Origin: Kappaphycus alvarezii
Lineage: Eukaryota; Rhodophyta; Florideophyceae; Gigartinales; Solieriaceae
Reading direction: 5' to 3'
Assembly: GCA_002205965.3 (NCBI GenBank)
Contig: NADL03000691.1
Coordinates: 1,116,001-1,180,000 of the forward strand
DNA: 64,000 bases
The translations under genes were made by a program, and so were the position numbers. Below, one piece after another: positions 63,530 through 64,000 of this stretch. A model generated the notes under the pieces. The model was not told the origin of the DNA and did not search any database. It saw nothing but the letters and a program-made list of their open reading frames with translations. Positions within the stretch are counted from its first letter, which is position 1, and each line of letters opens with the position of its first letter.

Positions 63530-64000
63530 CAAGAAGACCAATCGCCTTGTCTGCTACTCTCGCGACAATGCAGTTGCAATCACTTTCCCGCAGCTGGACC
63601 GCACATCATTGAGGATAGCTGGCATCTCGGATGCATTTTCACAAGCAACCGGGACTTGTCAACAGCTGGGATATGAGGTCTTCCTTGTTGACGGACAAGA
63701 CCGTGCTGTATCGATTGTGTTCAAGTCGTACAAAAGCCGCCGTGTTACAAGATCAGTCATGGCTGCTGAGCTTATCGCCTTCACGGACTTGTTTGACACT
63801 GTACACATTGGCTGAGGACCTATGTCGGTTGCATCCCGGTGCTGTCATCCCAATCTATCTATACACGGACAGTAAGTCTCCTTTTGATGTGATTTCGAAG
63901 GGTACCCGCACGTCCGAAAAACGGTCAATGCTCGATCTCGCATGCACCCCTGACGCCTACCGGCGTCACGAAATCCACAACATCGATTTGTTCGGTCCGG
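63530..64000 (+). pseudogene. RNase H of copia G (cut by the window edge)
   Basis: TCQQLGYEVFLVDGQDRAVS, YKSRRVTRSVMAAELIAF (catalytic Glu in AAEL, about 63770) and, in another frame, IYTDSKSPFDVISKGT (about 63860). The usual first TDASF motif is replaced by SDAFSQATG. A frameshift at about 63810. The remainder and the 3' LTR are outside the window. Confidence 0.75.

Larger units (their letters stand above)
60738..64000 (+). mobile_element. Copia element G, 5' truncated, runs off the window
   Basis: It begins in the middle of gag with RRNNLRAPVKDPPGRDGTLM and a zinc knuckle, directly after the break in E. Protease/integrase, RT and RNase H follow on the plus strand in the copia order. Several frameshifts, but the blocks are well preserved. 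It belongs to a different copia family from E, F, I and J. Confidence 0.8.

Noticed and set aside
1-64000. tRNA, rRNA and CRISPR features
   Set aside because: I scanned for T-arm-like GGTTCGA..CC motifs, rRNA blocks and regularly spaced repeats and found none that stand up. The only tRNA-related sequences are primer-binding sites.

Overview
The window is a eukaryotic, transposon-dense region. I found no bacterial operons, rRNA, tRNA genes or CRISPR arrays, and no housekeeping gene I can name. The contents are LTR retrotransposons (Ty3/gypsy and Ty1/copia), fragments of a LINE-like reverse transcriptase with a C-terminal zinc/nuclease-like domain, solo LTRs, and a few possible host ORFs. The gypsy element at 31.4-36.7 kb has the integrase signature (PRPLG...HFDYLYM) and D-Q-G protease that I associate with oomycetes and some other protists and fungi. 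The copia elements resemble those of algae and other protists. A microbial eukaryote (oomycete, alga or early fungus) is therefore likely, but I cannot name the species.

Layout, left to right: repeat 'K' copy 1 (1-678); decayed copia F (1607-6645); an unassigned ORF (7030-7854); a minus-strand gene split by LINE fragment H1 (7935-9211); solo LTR1 (9511-10924); copia I (about 11290-22030), split by gypsy element A (12379-19889, minus); remnants of copia J (about 24190-27480); LINE-like copies H3 (split by solo LTR2, 28377-29736) and H2 (split by gypsy C, 31379-36667, minus); repeat K copy 2 (37601-38730); a possible secreted Cys-rich protein gene (38992-39528, minus); gypsy element B (40828-49769, minus), a close relative of A; an unknown ORF split by gypsy D (50195-56259, plus); a LINE-like fragment (56841-57345, minus); copia E (about 57349-60725), fused to copia G (60738 to the window end).

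Most insertions can be dated relative to one another. Target-site duplications are visible for A (gtaac), LTR1 (catcc), LTR2 (a/gacca), B (g/cggtg), C (gtac), D (tctt) and H1 (12 bp). For A, C and D, taking out the element and one target copy leaves a continuous reading frame across the junction.

The most unusual signal is in the A/B/LTR1/LTR2 family. Its long LTRs carry, in U3 upstream of the LTR TATA box, an ORF for an acidic protein. It has conserved ends: a GPTDxDDY block near the start and FADxCxDC...MDILxxLFGSD near the finish. These blocks survive between two diverged LTR subfamilies, with many of the base differences at synonymous positions. The position recalls the U3-borne accessory genes of some retroviruses. 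Element A keeps an internal region nearly identical to B but has short LTRs without this ORF. The pol of A and B also ends in an unrecognised extension made of two diverged copies of a roughly 130-residue domain joined by a Pro/Gly/Ser-rich linker. Single-base indels, many of them in homopolymers, break the frames of A and B at different places. Some may be assembly errors rather than decay.
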